Assembly: GCA_910576875.1 (NCBI GenBank)
Contig: CAJTKI010000075.1
Location: 1-6,488, forward strand
DNA: 6,488 nt
Direction: 5' to 3'
Origin: an uncultured Christensenella sp.
GTDB lineage: Bacteria; Bacillota; Clostridia; Christensenellales; UBA3700
Below are positions 1-6,212 of the stretch, piece by piece; position 1 is the stretch's first letter; each line of letters starts with the position of its first letter. A program made the position numbers and the translations under genes. A model generated the notes under the pieces. That model saw only the letters and a program-made list of their open reading frames with translations, was not told the DNA's origin and searched no databases.

Positions 1-6
1 ATTGTC

Positions 7-35
7 TTGACTTTGTATAAAATAATAGTTAAAAT
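7..35 (+). promoter_or_regulatory. Possible sigma70-type promoter at left edge
   Basis: TTGACT (7-12), a 17-base spacer and TAAAAT (30-35) match the sigma70/sigmaA consensus at 5 of 6 positions in each box. The predicted start near base 42 lies directly before the hairpin at 44-80, so any transcript would meet a terminator-like structure at once. The stretch is very A/T-rich, where chance matches are common. No plus-strand gene follows that I believe in. It could be a chance match or the promoter of a very short RNA. Confidence 0.3.
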
Positions 36-43
36 TAATATAG

Positions 44-81
44 AAAAAGTTCATGGAATACTATATTCTATGAACTTTTTT
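44..81 (+). terminator. Long A/T-rich hairpin with flanking A and T runs, probably bidirectional terminator
   Basis: Bases 44-60 pair with 64-80 to give a 17-bp stem with a single G-U pair and a 3-base loop (CTA). On the plus strand it ends in a run of six T (76-81). On the minus strand the mirror-image T run lies at 44-48. This suits a terminator for a plus-strand gene ending beyond the left edge, or a second backstop for leftward gdhA transcription. Bases 1-209 hold no gene that I can support. Confidence 0.6.
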
Positions 82-154
82 CAAACCGATTTTCAACTGC
101 TTTTATAAGAATACGATTGCTTCCGATCCGTCGACAAAACGACGATTCGACGAC

Positions 155-182
155 AAAAAAGACGGTCGCCGCAGCGACCGTC
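155..182 (-). terminator. Rho-independent terminator of gdhA
   Basis: GACGGTCGC (161-169) and GCGACCGTC (174-182) form a perfect 9-bp GC-rich stem with a 4-base loop. Read on the minus strand, the stem runs straight into six T (160-155). It lies 27 bases beyond the gdhA stop codon, the classic position and form of an intrinsic terminator. Confidence 0.88.
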
Positions 183-209
183 CGTATGTGTGCGCTCTAT
201 CGATGCCGC

Positions 210-1547
210 TTAGCAAACGCCGTGCGCCATCATCGCAGTCGCGACTTTCTCGAAGCCCGCGATATTCGCGCCGGCGATATAGTTGCCGGGCATGTCGTAA
301 CGCTCCGCAGCCGCTTTGATATTGCGGAAAATGTTGACCATGATGCTTTGCAGCTTGCGATCCACTTCCTCAAACGTCCAGAACGAACGCATGCTGGATT
401 GCGCCATCTCCAACGCGCTGCATGCGACGCCGCCGGCGTTGGCAGCCTTGGCGGGCGCAAACAATACGCCGTTGGCTTGGAAATATTCCGCCGCTTCGAT
501 CGTGCTGGGCATGTTGGCGCCTTCGCCGACTGCTTTGACGCCGTTGGCTACAAGCATCTTGGCGTCGTCGAGATCGAGTTCGTTCTGCGTCGCACAAGGC
601 ATCGCATAGTCGCAAGCGACCGACCAGATGCCTTTGCAACCCGCAACGTACTTCGCGCCGGAACGCTTGTCCGCATACTCGCTGATGCGACCGCGACGCG
701 CAAGTTTGATCTCCTTGACCAAATCCAGATCAATGCCGTCCGCGTCATAGATGTATCCGTCGCTGTCGCTCATCGCAACGACCTTGCCGCCCAGTTGGGT
801 GACCTTCTCGTTGGCGAAAATCGCAACGTTGCCCGAACCGCTGATGACGCAAGTCTTGTTCTTGAAAGAAAGTTTCTTCTCCTTGAGCATCTCTTCCATC
901 AGATAGATCAAGCCGTATCCGGTCGCTTCGGTACGAGCGAGCGATCCGCCGTACGCCAATCCTCTGCCCGTCAGCACGCCGACGTGCTCGTTGGCGAGCT
1001 TGCGGTAATAACCGAACATATATCCGATCTCACGCGCGCCGACGCCGATGTCGCCCGCGGGGACGTCGGTATCCTGTCCGATATGACGGAACAATTCCGA
1101 CATGAATGCCTGACAAAACCGCATGATCTCGTTGTCGCTCTTGCCCTTGGGATCGAAATCGCTTCCGCCCTTGCCTCCGCCGATCGGAAGTCCGGTCAAA
1201 GAGTTCTTGAAAATCTGCTCGAATCCCAAAAACTTGATGATCGACAAGTTGACGTTGGAACGGAAACGCAAACCGCCTTTATACGGTCCGATCGCGCCGT
1301 TGAACTGCACGCGGTAGCCCTTGTTGACATGCACGTTGCCGTTGTCGTCCACCCACGGCACGCGGAACATGATCACGCGCTCGGGCTCGACGAGCATCTC
1401 CAACAGACCGCTCTTCTCGTATTCGGGATGTTTGTCGAACACGACGGACAACGACGAAAGAATTTCGGTCGCCGCCTGATGGAACTCGGGCTGATTGGGA
1501 TTGCGATCTTTGAGATCTTGCAGAACCCTTTGTACATAAGCATTCAT
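210..1547 (-). CDS. gdhA: NADP-specific glutamate dehydrogenase
   Basis: Cytoplasmic hexameric enzyme of ammonia assimilation: 2-oxoglutarate + NH4+ + NADPH gives L-glutamate. The 445-residue product matches the usual length of bacterial GdhA (E. coli 447). Visible landmarks are GPYKGGLRF (substrate lysine K90), GGGKGG with catalytic lysine K126, PAGDIGVG with catalytic aspartate D166, the dinucleotide motif GSGNVA at about 237-242, and AKAANAGGVA near 366-375. The SDS after the second beta strand of the Rossmann fold resembles NADP-type enzymes, so NADP is the likely cofactor by family resemblance. I chose the ATG at 1547 over the in-frame GTG at 1556, because the GTG lies inside the Shine-Dalgarno sequence GAGGTG (1554-1559), which is correctly spaced for the ATG. 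The gene is monocistronic, with its own promoter and terminator. No frameshift or missing residue was seen. Confidence 0.97.
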   Translation of the reverse strand: MNAYVQRVLQDLKDRNPNQPEFHQAATEILSSLSVVFDKHPEYEKSGLLEMLVEPERVIMFRVPWVDDNGNVHVNKGYRVQFNGAIGPYKGGLRFRSNVNLSIIKFLGFEQIFKNSLTGLPIGGGKGGSDFDPKGKSDNEIMRFCQAFMSELFRHIGQDTDVPAGDIGVGAREIGYMFGYYRKLANEHVGVLTGRGLAYGGSLARTEATGYGLIYLMEEMLKEKKLSFKNKTCVISGSGNVAIFANEKVTQLGGKVVAMSDSDGYIYDADGIDLDLVKEIKLARRGRISEYADKRSGAKYVAGCKGIWSVACDYAMPCATQNELDLDDAKMLVANGVKAVGEGANMPSTIEAAEYFQANGVLFAPAKAANAGGVACSALEMAQSSMRSFWTFEEVDRKLQSIMVNIFRNIKAAAERYDMPGNYIAGANIAGFEKVATAMMAHGVC

Positions 1548-1553
1548 GGTTGT

Positions 1554-1559
1554 CACCTC
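1554..1559 (-). promoter_or_regulatory. gdhA ribosome binding site, fixes the ATG start
   Basis: GAGGTG on the minus strand lies 6 bases before the ATG at 1545-1547. It contains the upstream in-frame GTG, which therefore cannot be the start that uses this site. Confidence 0.85.
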
Positions 1560-1585
1560 ACTTGTAAAAGTTTTTTAACGGTTTT

Positions 1586-1614
1586 ATTGTAGCACAGCGA
1601 TCGGCAATATACAA
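1586..1614 (-). promoter_or_regulatory. gdhA promoter with extended -10
   Basis: Read on the minus strand: TTGTAT (1614-1609), a 17-base spacer, then TGC-TACAAT with the -10 box at 1591-1586. The predicted start is near 1579, giving a leader of about 32 bases that carries the GAGGTG site. Upstream of the -35 box, 1624-1645 has an eight-A run and a seven-T run, at the position of an alpha-CTD UP element. A strong constitutive promoter is a reasonable inference. The intergenic region 1557-1818 otherwise holds only the ruvC-side hairpin, and I see no gene in it. Confidence 0.75.
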
Positions 1615-1769
1615 ACGGATTGCACAAAAAAAATACGATTTTTTTATCGACGAAAACTCTTGTAAACGACACTAGCCCCAAATTTATTATGGATTTTCGC
1701 GTTTTTTGCCGCCTGTGAGAATTAACTCGATTTGCCGTTGCCGCGCGCGCTTTTTCCGCGCCCCGTCCG

Positions 1770-1799
1770 AACGCAAACGGGACGCCCGCCGGCGTCCCG
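1770..1799 (-). terminator. Likely terminator of the yebC-proA-ruvC operon
   Basis: Bases 1778-1786 pair perfectly with 1791-1799 in a 9-bp GC-rich stem (GGGACGCC/GGCGTCCC core) with a 4-base loop, 19 bases past the ruvC stop. On the minus strand the following sequence is TTTGCGTT, a poor T tract. Termination may therefore be weak or need factors, but position and stem strength support the call. Confidence 0.55.
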
Positions 1800-1818
1800 C
1801 AAAATCGATCGCAATCGA

Positions 1819-2310
1819 TCAAATCGAAAATAATCCGCCCAAACGCGCCGTCTGCGCGTGCGTCAGCGCCACCGCCAACGCGTCCGCCGCGTCGTCGGGA
1901 CGCGGGATCGCTTTGAGCCGCAACAACCGCGTGACCATCGCCTGAATCTGATGCTTGTCCGCGCGCCCGTATCCGGTGATCGCCTGCTTGATCTGCATCG
2001 GCGTATACTCGTACAGTCTGCCGCAACGATCGACGCACGCCAATAGGATCACGCCGCGCGCCTGCGCGACGTTGATGCCGGTCGTGATGTTCTTGGTAAA
2101 AAAGAGTTCTTCCAACGCGATGTGGTCGGGACGGTACTTGTCCAACAACGTCAACATCGCGTCATAGATCATATGCAATCGCGCGGGGACGTTTTCGGTC
2201 TTAGGCGTCTGAATGACCCCGACGTCTACGACGGTATGCTTGCCGCGGTCGGAATCGATCACGCCGTAACCGATGATCGCAAGTCCCGGGTCGATGCCCA
2301 AAATTCTCAT
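1819..2310 (-). CDS. ruvC: Holliday junction resolvase RuvC (crossover junction endodeoxyribonuclease)
   Basis: RuvC cuts four-way DNA junctions symmetrically during recombinational repair, acting with the RuvAB branch-migration motor. The 163-residue product has the usual length and the RNase H-like catalytic set: D7 in GIDPGL, E67 in ALEELFF, and D140 and D143 in PDDAADALA. I start at ATG 2310, because MRILGIDPGL is the canonical RuvC N-terminus and any upstream in-frame extension runs antisense-like through proA. The ATG overlaps the proA stop (ATGA, 2307-2310), and the local Shine-Dalgarno is weak, so translation is probably coupled to proA. ruvA and ruvB, often the next genes in Bacillota, do not follow here. 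The next leftward gene is gdhA, after a hairpin. Confidence 0.95.
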   Translation of the reverse strand: MRILGIDPGLAIIGYGVIDSDRGKHTVVDVGVIQTPKTENVPARLHMIYDAMLTLLDKYRPDHIALEELFFTKNITTGINVAQARGVILLACVDRCGRLYEYTPMQIKQAITGYGRADKHQIQAMVTRLLRLKAIPRPDDAADALAVALTHAQTARLGGLFSI

Positions 2311-3548
2311 TCCCGAACCTGCCCGTCTCCGCAGATCACGTATTTTTCGCTCGTCAACTGCTCCAATCCGAGCGGTCCGCGCGCATGCAATTTCTGCGTC
2401 GAAATCGCGATCTCCGCTCCGAAACCGAACTCGAACCCGTCCGTAAAGCGCGTCGAAGCGTTGACGTAGACGCAAGCCGCGTCCACCTTGCGCGTAAACT
2501 TGTCGATCAGCGCCTGATCGCGCGACAAAATACCGTCGCTGTGCTTGGTATTGTAACGGTTGATCCGATCGATCGCCTCGTCGCAACCGTCGACGATCTT
2601 GACCGTCAGTTCGTAATCATGATGTTCGGTCGCGTAATCCTGCTCGCTCGCCGTCTCGACAAACGGGACGATCTCCCGCGTGCGTTCGCATCCCGCGACT
2701 TTGCAGCCGTCGCGATGCAACGTCTCCAACATATCCGGCAAAAACGTCGGCGCGATCTCGCGATCGACCAACAGTTGTTCCAACGCGTTGCACACGGACG
2801 GACGGGACATCTTGGCATTGTAAATCACGCGTTTGGCAATGTCCGGATCCGCGCTCTTTTCGACGTACAGATGACAGTTGCCGCCCGCCGACGCAATGAC
2901 CGGCATCGTCGCGTGTTCCGTCACGAAATGTTTGAGCCCGTCTCCGCCGCGCGGAATCACGACGTCCACGTACTCGCCCTGTCGGAGCAACTCGTACGAA
3001 CTCTCGCGCGTCGTATCGTCGATAAACCCGACGCACTCCGCCCGCAAACCGCCGTCCACAAGTCCTTGCGCAACGATGCGCGCCAAAGCGCGGTTGGAAT
3101 GTATCGCCTCTTTGCCGCCGCGCAGGACGACGCAGTTGCCCGATTTGAGACACAACGCGGCAACGTCTGCCGTGACGTTGGGACGCGCTTCATAGATCAC
3201 GCCGATCACGCCGAACGGCACGCGCACCTTGCGGATGCGCAATCCGTTGGGACGCGTAAACTCGCGCACGACGGTGCCGACCGGATCGGGCAGTTGCGCG
3301 ACTTCGCGCACGCCCTGCGCCATCGCCGCGATGCGTTGCGGCGTCAGACGCAGACGATCCTGCATCGCGCTGCCGATTTCGCTTGCCTGTTGCAGATCGA
3401 GCGCGTTGGCGCGCAAGATTTCGTCCGCGTCGGCTTCGATCCGATCCGCGATCGCCTGCAACGCGCGGTTTTTGGCCTGCGCGTCGCACATCGCAAGATC
3501 GTAACTCGCCTGCCGCGCCTTGTAGCAGATCTCGCGCACGCTATCCAT
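2307..3548 (-). CDS. proA: Gamma-glutamyl phosphate reductase (glutamate-5-semialdehyde dehydrogenase)
   Basis: Second step of proline synthesis: L-glutamyl 5-phosphate + NADPH gives glutamate 5-semialdehyde. The 413-residue product has family-typical length and an aldehyde dehydrogenase-like fold. Landmarks are VPFGVIGVIYEARPNV (about 110-125), the nucleophile C253 within RPSVCNALEQLLVD, and the ProA signature near 364-396 (NASTRFTDGFEFGFGAEI, then STQKLHARGP). The ATG at 3548 is the true start: it shares its A with the yebC stop (TAATG) and has a strong GAGGAGG site 7 bases upstream. Longer upstream reading in this frame would only overlay yebC. It is the middle gene of yebC-proA-ruvC. proB, the glutamate 5-kinase gene normally beside proA, is absent from this window, so the kinase must be encoded elsewhere if the pathway is complete. 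Confidence 0.96.
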   Translation of the reverse strand: MDSVREICYKARQASYDLAMCDAQAKNRALQAIADRIEADADEILRANALDLQQASEIGSAMQDRLRLTPQRIAAMAQGVREVAQLPDPVGTVVREFTRPNGLRIRKVRVPFGVIGVIYEARPNVTADVAALCLKSGNCVVLRGGKEAIHSNRALARIVAQGLVDGGLRAECVGFIDDTTRESSYELLRQGEYVDVVIPRGGDGLKHFVTEHATMPVIASAGGNCHLYVEKSADPDIAKRVIYNAKMSRPSVCNALEQLLVDREIAPTFLPDMLETLHRDGCKVAGCERTREIVPFVETASEQDYATEHHDYELTVKIVDGCDEAIDRINRYNTKHSDGILSRDQALIDKFTRKVDAACVYVNASTRFTDGFEFGFGAEIAISTQKLHARGPLGLEQLTSEKYVICGDGQVRE

Positions 3549-4288
3549 TATTCTTCCTCCTCGTCGTCCAGCTCGGCGTTGTGATACACGTTCTGGACGT
3601 CGTCGTGCTCTTCGAGCATATCGAGCAATTTGCGCACCTTGACCTGCGTCTCCACGTCGGGCGTAACGGTATTGGACGGAATCATATCCACCTGCGCGGA
3701 CAGAATCGTCAGATTGCCCGCCTGCTCCAACGCGTCGCGCACGTTGCCCAGCACGCTCCAATCGGTATAGATCTCATACACTTCTTCGTCCGCGACGACG
3801 TCGTCCGCGCCCGCGTCCAAAGCCTGCATCATCAACTCGTCTTCGTCGATGCCCGCCGCGTCTACGACGATCACGCCCTTTTTGTCGAACATATAGGACA
3901 CGCAGCCCGTCGTTCCCATCGATCCGCCGCACTTGTCGAAATGATGGCGCACGTCCGCCGCGGTACGGTTTTTGTTATCGGTAAGCGTCTCCACGATGAC
4001 CGCTACGCCGCCCGCCGCATATCCTTCGTACACGTTCTCTTCATAGTTGATCGCCGACAACTCGCCGCTCGCTTTCTTGATACCGCGCTGAATGTTGTCG
4101 TTGGGCATATTGTTCGCTTTCGCCTTGGCGATCGCGTCGCGCAAACGCGGATTGGAATTGGGATCCGCGCCGCCCGCTTTGACGGCTACCGCGATCTCTC
4201 TGCCGATCTTGGTAAAAATGTTCGCGCGTTTGGCGTCCGCCGCGCCCTTCTTATTTTTGATATTCGCCCATTTGCTGTGTCCGGACAT
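3548..4288 (-). CDS. yebC: YebC/PmpR/TACO1-family protein
   Basis: Conserved cytoplasmic protein of 246 residues, the family's usual length. The family was first described as transcriptional regulators (PmpR) and more recently as ribosome-associated factors helping translation of proline-rich stretches (TACO1/YebC). The sequence alone does not separate these roles. The N-terminus MSGHSKWANIKNKK is the family hallmark, followed by conserved DAKRANIFTK, NPRLRDAI and NMPNDNIQRGIKKASG segments. The central part has YEGYAAGGVAVIVETLTDNKNRT, and FDKCGGSMG marks the start of the later domains. The protein ends in an acidic tail DDEEEE. The start ATG has a strong GGAGGG site (4294-4299) 5 bases upstream. 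First gene of the operon with proA and ruvC. The yebC-ruvC pairing is common in bacteria. Confidence 0.96.
   Translation of the reverse strand: MSGHSKWANIKNKKGAADAKRANIFTKIGREIAVAVKAGGADPNSNPRLRDAIAKAKANNMPNDNIQRGIKKASGELSAINYEENVYEGYAAGGVAVIVETLTDNKNRTAADVRHHFDKCGGSMGTTGCVSYMFDKKGVIVVDAAGIDEDELMMQALDAGADDVVADEEVYEIYTDWSVLGNVRDALEQAGNLTILSAQVDMIPSNTVTPDVETQVKVRKLLDMLEEHDDVQNVYHNAELDDEEEE
3556..3562 (-). promoter_or_regulatory. proA ribosome binding site inside the yebC 3' end
   Basis: GAGGAGG on the minus strand lies 7 bases before the proA ATG. It is made of the GAC-GAG-GAG codons of the YebC acidic tail, so the same bases encode acidic residues and recruit ribosomes for proA. The start ATG overlaps the yebC TAA by one base. 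Confidence 0.85.
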
Positions 4289-4321
4289 CGTAACCCTCCG
4301 AAAGTACTCGATTTTTTATTT

Positions 4322-4350
4322 ATTTTACACCGCCCGCGCGTAAAATGCAA
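4322..4350 (-). promoter_or_regulatory. Probable promoter of yebC-proA-ruvC
   Basis: On the minus strand, TTGCAT (4350-4345), a 17-base spacer and TAAAAT (4327-4322) sit in the 77-base gap between the methyltransferase stop and yebC. The predicted start is near 4315, giving a leader of about 27 bases with a GGAGGG site. The -35 box matches only its TTG half, so read-through from the methyltransferase gene may also feed this operon. Confidence 0.5.
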
Positions 4351-4365
4351 CGCATTGGAACGGAT

Positions 4366-5124
4366 TTATCCGCGCATGCCGAAAGTCATCTGATACAGCG
4401 CGACCGACAGACTGACCGCCGCGTTGAGCGACTCGATATCGCCGATCATCGGCAACGCGATCCAATCCGTCACCAACTCGCGCATCTGCGGCGTAACGCC
4501 GCGCGCTTCGCTGCCGACGACGATCGCTTTGCGCTCGGGCATCGGCGCGGCGGCATACAAATCCGCGCCATGCATGTCCATGCCGCAGACCCGATACCCC
4601 GACAGCAATTCGCGCGCGCCGTCCGCGTCTGTTTCGTGCATGTGCAAACGCAAAATCGCGCCCATCGACGCTCGAACGACCTTGGGCGCGTACGCGTCCG
4701 CGCTCTCCACGCCGATCACGTGCGTGACGCCGCACGCGACGCACGTACGCAGAATCGTCCCCAAATTGCCCGGATCGGAGATATGATCCAGCACGACGAG
4801 CGTGCCGTCGATTGCGCCGTCGCAGACGGGCTTGTCCGCGACCGCCAATATACCGCACGGCGTCACCGTATCGCTGAGCGCGCGCATCACCTTATCCGAC
4901 ACCGCGATCGGGCGCGGCATGCAGGGTTTTGCCAAAATATCCGCGTATGCCTGCGCCTTGTCCGCCTGTACGAACACCGAACGCACCTTGATCCGATCGG
5001 GCAAGTCGCGCAAAATATTCGCGCCTTCCAACACAAACGCGCCTTGCGCGTCGCGCTCCCGTTTGTCTTTGAGCCGCCGCGCCGCCTGCACGGTCGGATT
5101 GGAGATCGAAGTCAAAATTTCCAT
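4366..5124 (-). CDS. TrmH/SpoU-family RNA 2'-O-ribose methyltransferase
   Basis: Predicted SPOUT-class enzyme that transfers a methyl group from S-adenosylmethionine to a ribose 2'-OH in rRNA or tRNA; the exact target cannot be read from the sequence. The 252-residue product has an N-terminal substrate-binding part with FVLEG at 30-34, then the three SpoU motifs: NLGTILR (120-126) after LDHISDP, GSEARGV (204-210), and P225 to N234 with the SLN core. N120, R126, S232 and N234 are the conserved family positions, and the last motif helps build the knotted cofactor site. The length fits the rRNA methyltransferase branch (TsnR/YsgA-like). I start at ATG 5124, because MEILTSISNPTVQAARRL is a normal N-terminus for this branch, whereas the much longer upstream frame is intergenic and then antisense to the permease gene. 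No Shine-Dalgarno precedes this ATG; a -10 box ends 6 bases before it. Confidence 0.92.
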   Translation of the reverse strand: MEILTSISNPTVQAARRLKDKRERDAQGAFVLEGANILRDLPDRIKVRSVFVQADKAQAYADILAKPCMPRPIAVSDKVMRALSDTVTPCGILAVADKPVCDGAIDGTLVVLDHISDPGNLGTILRTCVACGVTHVIGVESADAYAPKVVRASMGAILRLHMHETDADGARELLSGYRVCGMDMHGADLYAAAPMPERKAIVVGSEARGVTPQMRELVTDWIALPMIGDIESLNAAVSLSVALYQMTFGMRG

Positions 5125-5130
5125 AGCGAT

Positions 5131-5159
5131 ATTATACCACCGCGGCGCGCGGAACGCAA
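5131..5159 (-). promoter_or_regulatory. Methyltransferase promoter abutting the start codon (predicted leaderless mRNA)
   Basis: On the minus strand, TTGCGT (5159-5154), a 17-base spacer and TATAAT (5136-5131) with an extended TGG before it. Exactly six bases separate this perfect -10 box from the ATG at 5124, so transcription would begin at or within a base or two of the start codon. No ribosome binding site fits in that space. Confidence 0.65.
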
Positions 5160-5180
5160 GGATTTTGCCGCTCGCGCGAT

Positions 5181-5202
5181 CGCATGCCTCCGCAGGCGTG
5201 CG
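5181..5202. other. GC-rich inverted repeat in the divergent intergenic region
   Basis: CGCATGCCT (5181-5189) pairs with AGGCGTGCG (5194-5202) in a 9-bp stem with one G-U pair and a 4-base loop. Neither strand continues into a T run, so it does not look like a terminator. It lies upstream of the -35 boxes of both divergent promoters, where a protein-binding site is possible. The rest of 5160-5302 shows no gene or RNA that I recognise. Confidence 0.35.
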
Positions 5203-5302
5203 GCAAAGTCCGCATCGCCGACTTCCCGCCCCGTTCGCATAATCTGCGTCCGTCTCGGTACTCGGAACGCCGCATGCTTTTGTCGCGATCGGCGCAAGAA
5301 AA

Positions 5303-5332
5303 TTGACAAACGCATATATATTTTGATAGAAT
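5303..5332 (+). promoter_or_regulatory. Promoter of the TSUP permease gene
   Basis: A perfect -35 box TTGACA (5303-5308), an 18-base spacer, and TAGAAT (5327-5332) preceded by TGA as an extended -10. The A/T-rich spacer and the position just before the gene support it. The predicted start is near 5339, leaving a leader of only about 15 bases before the GTG start. Confidence 0.75.
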
Positions 5333-5353
5333 AAAACAAAAAAATGGTCTGAC

Positions 5354-6151
5354 GTGAAAATATTTCTGTACTTCTTCATCGCTTTGCTCTGCACGTTCGC
5401 CGGCGCGATTACCGGCATGGGCGGCGGCGTGGTCATCAAACCGGTACTCGACTTGATGGGGGACTTCGACAACGCTTCGATCGGCGCGCTGTCGTCCATC
5501 ACGGTGCTTGCGATGTCGCTGACGACGTTTGCCAGACTGTGCACGAAAAAACGGCAGACCAAACTGTCCAAACTCTTGCTTTTGGGCGTCTCGTCGGCAG
5601 GCGGCGGCGTGCTGGGACAATATTTGTTCGAGCGAATGACAACAATCGGAATCGATATGCACACGGTCAAGATCGTGCAAAATTCCATTCTGCTCTGCCT
5701 GATCGCGGGCATCTTCGTCTATATGCTTTTGCGAAAAAGGATTACCCCGCTGCATCTCAACCATTTTGTATTCTATATCCTGGTAGGGTTTGTGCTGGGG
5801 ATCCTGTCGTCCTTTCTCGGAATCGGCGGCGGACCGATGAACGTCGCGGTGCTGATGCTGCTGTTCGGGATGGAGATCAAGGAAGCGACGTTTGCGTCGA
5901 TCGTGACGATTCTGTTCGCGCAGATCGCAAAAGTCGTCACGATTGCGATCGGCGGAGGATTCGGCGGATACGACCTTTCGATGTTGCCGTATATGATCGT
6001 CGCGGGCGTCGTCGGCGGACTGCTGGGCAGCATGGTCGCAAAAAAGCTGTCCGACAAATTTACGGCGGTCGCATTCAATCTCATGCAAATCGCAGTCATC
6101 GCGATCTGCATCGTCAATATCGCGACCAACGCGGTCGCGCTGAGAATTTGA
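5354..6151 (+). CDS. TSUP-family (TauE/SafE-like) membrane permease
   Basis: Predicted integral inner-membrane protein of 265 residues, typical for the TSUP family, whose studied members move sulfite, sulfoacetate, taurine-derived or other sulfur compounds. The fold is an internal duplication, seen as two glycine-rich repeats at the ends of hydrophobic helices: GAITGMGGG (17-25) and SSFLGIGGG (152-160). Hydrophobic segments lie near residues 3-20, 42-60, 73-90, 110-126, 138-155, 160-172, 182-200, 211-228 and 238-258, with basic loops such as KKRQTK (65-70) and RKR (127-129). The start is GTG: it is the first possible start after an in-frame TAG at 5327, and starting at the next Met (residue 22) would remove the first membrane helix. 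There is no recognisable Shine-Dalgarno. The substrate is unknown; the sulfatase gene next to it suggests a sulfur oxyanion. Confidence 0.9.
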   Translation: MKIFLYFFIALLCTFAGAITGMGGGVVIKPVLDLMGDFDNASIGALSSITVLAMSLTTFARLCTKKRQTKLSKLLLLGVSSAGGGVLGQYLFERMTTIGIDMHTVKIVQNSILLCLIAGIFVYMLLRKRITPLHLNHFVFYILVGFVLGILSSFLGIGGGPMNVAVLMLLFGMEIKEATFASIVTILFAQIAKVVTIAIGGGFGGYDLSMLPYMIVAGVVGGLLGSMVAKKLSDKFTAVAFNLMQIAVIAICIVNIATNAVALRI

Positions 6152-6152
6152 A

Positions 6153-6181
6153 TTGATTTCTGCCGGCATCTGTGTTAAAAT
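6153..6181 (+). promoter_or_regulatory. Promoter of the sulfatase gene
   Basis: TTGATT (6153-6158), a 17-base spacer and TAAAAT (6176-6181), with TGT before the -10 box. It begins two bases after the permease stop, so the sulfatase gene can be expressed on its own. The predicted start is near 6188, with a GGGGGA ribosome site at 6203-6208. Confidence 0.7.
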
Positions 6182-6212
6182 CAAAATAGAATAACGAAGA
6201 TCGGGGGACGTT

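Noticed and set aside
117..1592. A 491-codon open frame on the plus strand, antisense to all of gdhA
   Set aside because: It mirrors the gdhA gene. The sense protein carries all catalytic motifs, and the antisense product is Arg/His/Asp-rich with no recognisable family and no ribosome site. The sense codon usage leaves this frame free of stops.
4344..4356. A short inverted repeat (AATGC-3-GCATT) after the methyltransferase gene
   Set aside because: A five-bp stem is too weak for a terminator, and it overlaps the -35 box of the yebC promoter.
2385..5334. Long plus-strand open frames over proA (2385-3584), yebC (3383-4393) and the methyltransferase gene (4345-5334)
   Set aside because: Each overlays a gene with clear family motifs on the other strand. 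Their products are Arg/His/Asp-rich and low in complexity, as expected from reading high-GC genes backwards.
5112..5339. A 75-codon minus-strand frame in the divergent intergenic region
   Set aside because: It starts with TTG, has no ribosome site, is Arg-rich, and overlaps the methyltransferase start. No family is recognisable.
5125..5712. Long in-frame N-terminal extension of the methyltransferase
   Set aside because: It runs through the intergenic region and then antisense to the permease gene. The family N-terminus and the promoter both place the start at 5124.
6121..6139. A 7-bp GC hairpin at the end of the permease gene
   Set aside because: It lies within coding sequence and is not followed by a T run, so it is not supported as a terminator.
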